Source of the DNA: JBFJKD01 sp041601945
Lineage (GTDB): Bacteria > Pseudomonadota > Gammaproteobacteria > Pseudomonadales > Porticoccaceae
Direction of reading: 5' to 3'
Assembly: GCA_041601945.1 (NCBI GenBank)
Contig: JBFIHG010000002.1
Location: 38,631 to 102,630, forward strand
Length of the DNA: 64,000 bases
Under the pieces are notes generated by a model. That model did not search any database, was not told where the DNA came from, and was given only the letters and a program-made list of their open reading frames with translations. This document shows, one piece after another, positions 63,192 to 64,000 of this stretch. Both the position numbers and the translations under genes were made by a program. Numbering within the stretch: position 1 is the stretch's first letter; every line of letters begins with the position of its first letter.

Positions 63192-63800
63192 TTATTCTTC
63201 CTGCCCTTTGTAGCGGTAGGTTTTGGCGTCTATTTCGAACACCAGACGATGATCGCCATCATTGGCTTTCATGGAATAGTTATGCAGCGTGACGATGCGC
63301 GGCAGCCCAGCAACACCGCTGACAAAAGTGCCTACATCGTGATACCCGCCCTCGGCAATAATTTTTATCGGCAGTTCGACATAAAATTCCGCCACTTTTT
63401 CCGGTTGCAGTGAGATCGTTTTAATTTCCAGACTACTGCCGTAACCCAACTCGGTGATGTCCTCAAGCAGGCCCGGGACTTCGGTGTCACTCGGCAACTG
63501 GGCCAGCAGCGCACCAAAAGACTTTTCAACCTGTTCCATTTGCGCGCGGTAGGCGTCGAGATTGGCGGCCTCAAACGCTTTGGTCTGATAAGTCGCCTTC
63601 AGTTCCTTTTCCATACCCGCTACCCGATTAAACTCCATTTTCAAATCTTTGACGTGGAAAAAATACCCCCCCGCCAACAACGCACCAAATACCGCAATTA
63701 CCAGCAGAATCCGTACCCCCAGTGGCCATACGCCGATGGTGTCAAATTCCAGTTCGTCAAAATTAATATCCTTGAGGCCCAGCGTATCAAGCAACGCCAT
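63192..63800 (-). CDS. pilO: Type IV pilus alignment protein PilO
   Basis: 202 residues from ATG 63800, which follows GGAGAGG with good spacing; a GTG two codons earlier overlaps pilN and is less likely. One transmembrane helix (ILLVIAVFGALLAGGYFF, near residues 28-45) is followed by a coiled coil and a ferredoxin-like periplasmic domain. It dimerises with PilN on the inner membrane and contacts PilP. Confidence 0.95.
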   Translation of the reverse strand: MALLDTLGLKDINFDELEFDTIGVWPLGVRILLVIAVFGALLAGGYFFHVKDLKMEFNRVAGMEKELKATYQTKAFEAANLDAYRAQMEQVEKSFGALLAQLPSDTEVPGLLEDITELGYGSSLEIKTISLQPEKVAEFYVELPIKIIAEGGYHDVGTFVSGVAGLPRIVTLHNYSMKANDGDHRLVFEIDAKTYRYKGQEE

Positions 63801-63802
63801 GA

Positions 63803-64000
63803 TCACACCTCTCCATTGTCTTTCAGCACCGGATCGGGTGCACGCAACTTAACCTGCATTTCGAAGCGACTTCCCTGCTCCCCGAGGGTTTCGTCAGCTT
63901 CAACTTTGGTCAGGTTGGGGTCTTTAAACTTGGGAGAGTCGCTCAACTTCCGCATGAGTGCTGAGATGCGGTTGTTGGATTCCGCAAAGCCCGTTAATGA
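63803..64000 (-). CDS. pilN: Type IV pilus assembly protein PilN, C-terminal part
   Basis: The last 65 codons are seen; the frame is open to the window edge and ends at TGA 63803-63805, just before the pilO start. The sequence SNNRISALMRKLSDSPKFKDPNLTKVEADE and RFEMQVKLRAPDP is the end of the PilN periplasmic domain. Context (pilO, pilP, pilQ following) makes the identity firm. Confidence 0.93.
   Translation of the reverse strand, partial: SLTGFAESNNRISALMRKLSDSPKFKDPNLTKVEADETLGEQGSRFEMQVKLRAPDPVLKDNGEV

Noticed and set aside
1..64000. CRISPR array, prophage or complete insertion sequence
   Set aside because: No regularly spaced repeats, cas genes, integrase, transposase or phage structural genes were seen on either strand.

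Overview
The window is chromosomal DNA of a gammaproteobacterium, probably a marine relative of Pseudomonas (Cellvibrionales or Spongiibacteraceae type). Several blocks keep the Pseudomonas gene order: MFS-ssb beside uvrA; cca-folK-folB-tsaD-rpsU-yqeY-dnaG-rpoD-tRNA; orn-rsgA-rhodanese-psd; hemE; and gltDB-aroBK-pilQPON. The genus assignment is inferred from synteny and protein character only.

Layout. 1-1.6 kb: an outer-membrane DUF1302-type protein, cut by the window edge. 2.0-6.6 kb: an IclR regulator, a crotonase-fold acyl-CoA decarboxylase candidate, a split B12-dependent acyl-CoA mutase (catalytic and cobalamin subunits) and its MeaB GTPase, all in one + strand operon. 6.6-22.5 kb: housekeeping genes: cysC, ssb, an MFS transporter, uvrA, cca, a FolM-like reductase, a sigma-32 controlled hsp20, folK/folB/tsaD, and the macromolecular synthesis group rpsU-yqeY-dnaG-rpoD followed by tRNA-Ile2. 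An ERIC-like repeat lies between rpoD and the tRNA. 22.5-34.1 kb: a cell-surface and accessory region. It holds a metallo-beta-lactamase protein, galE, waaG and waaP. A more AT-rich polysaccharide islet follows, with a pyruvyltransferase-family protein translationally coupled to a QueC-like PP-loop/zinc protein, a GT2 glycosyltransferase, a gene remnant and a sulfotransferase. Two small conserved genes and mtgA close this part. 34.3-45.4 kb: a peroxiredoxin and a seven-gene minus-strand catabolic operon resembling the acyclic terpene (Atu) pathway: AtuD-, AtuC-, AtuE-, AtuF- and AtuA-like proteins, plus an AliA-like acyl-CoA ligase and an AliB-like acyl-CoA dehydrogenase. 45.6-64 kb: orn, mscS-like, rsgA, a broken rhodanese gene, psd, an HD-GYP protein with a ruined metal site, hemE, gltD, gltB, aroB, aroK and pilQ-pilP-pilO-pilN (partial).

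How the parts connect. The mutase operon and the Atu/Ali-like operon both handle branched or carboxylated acyl-CoA esters, so the organism probably lives on branched-chain or isoprenoid carbon. CysC makes PAPS, the sulfate donor that the sulfotransferase at 30.9 kb would need. galE, waaG, waaP and the islet genes act on LPS or surface glycans.

The most unusual items are: the QueC-like/pyruvyltransferase pair; the hybrid Atu-Ali operon; the mutase with a methylmalonyl-type pocket paired with an ECHDC1-like decarboxylase; the HD-GYP protein lacking three metal ligands; the 16-bp tandem repeat that creates three overlapping start codons at mtgA; the apparently leaderless iclR transcript; and the rhodanese pseudogene with two lesions.
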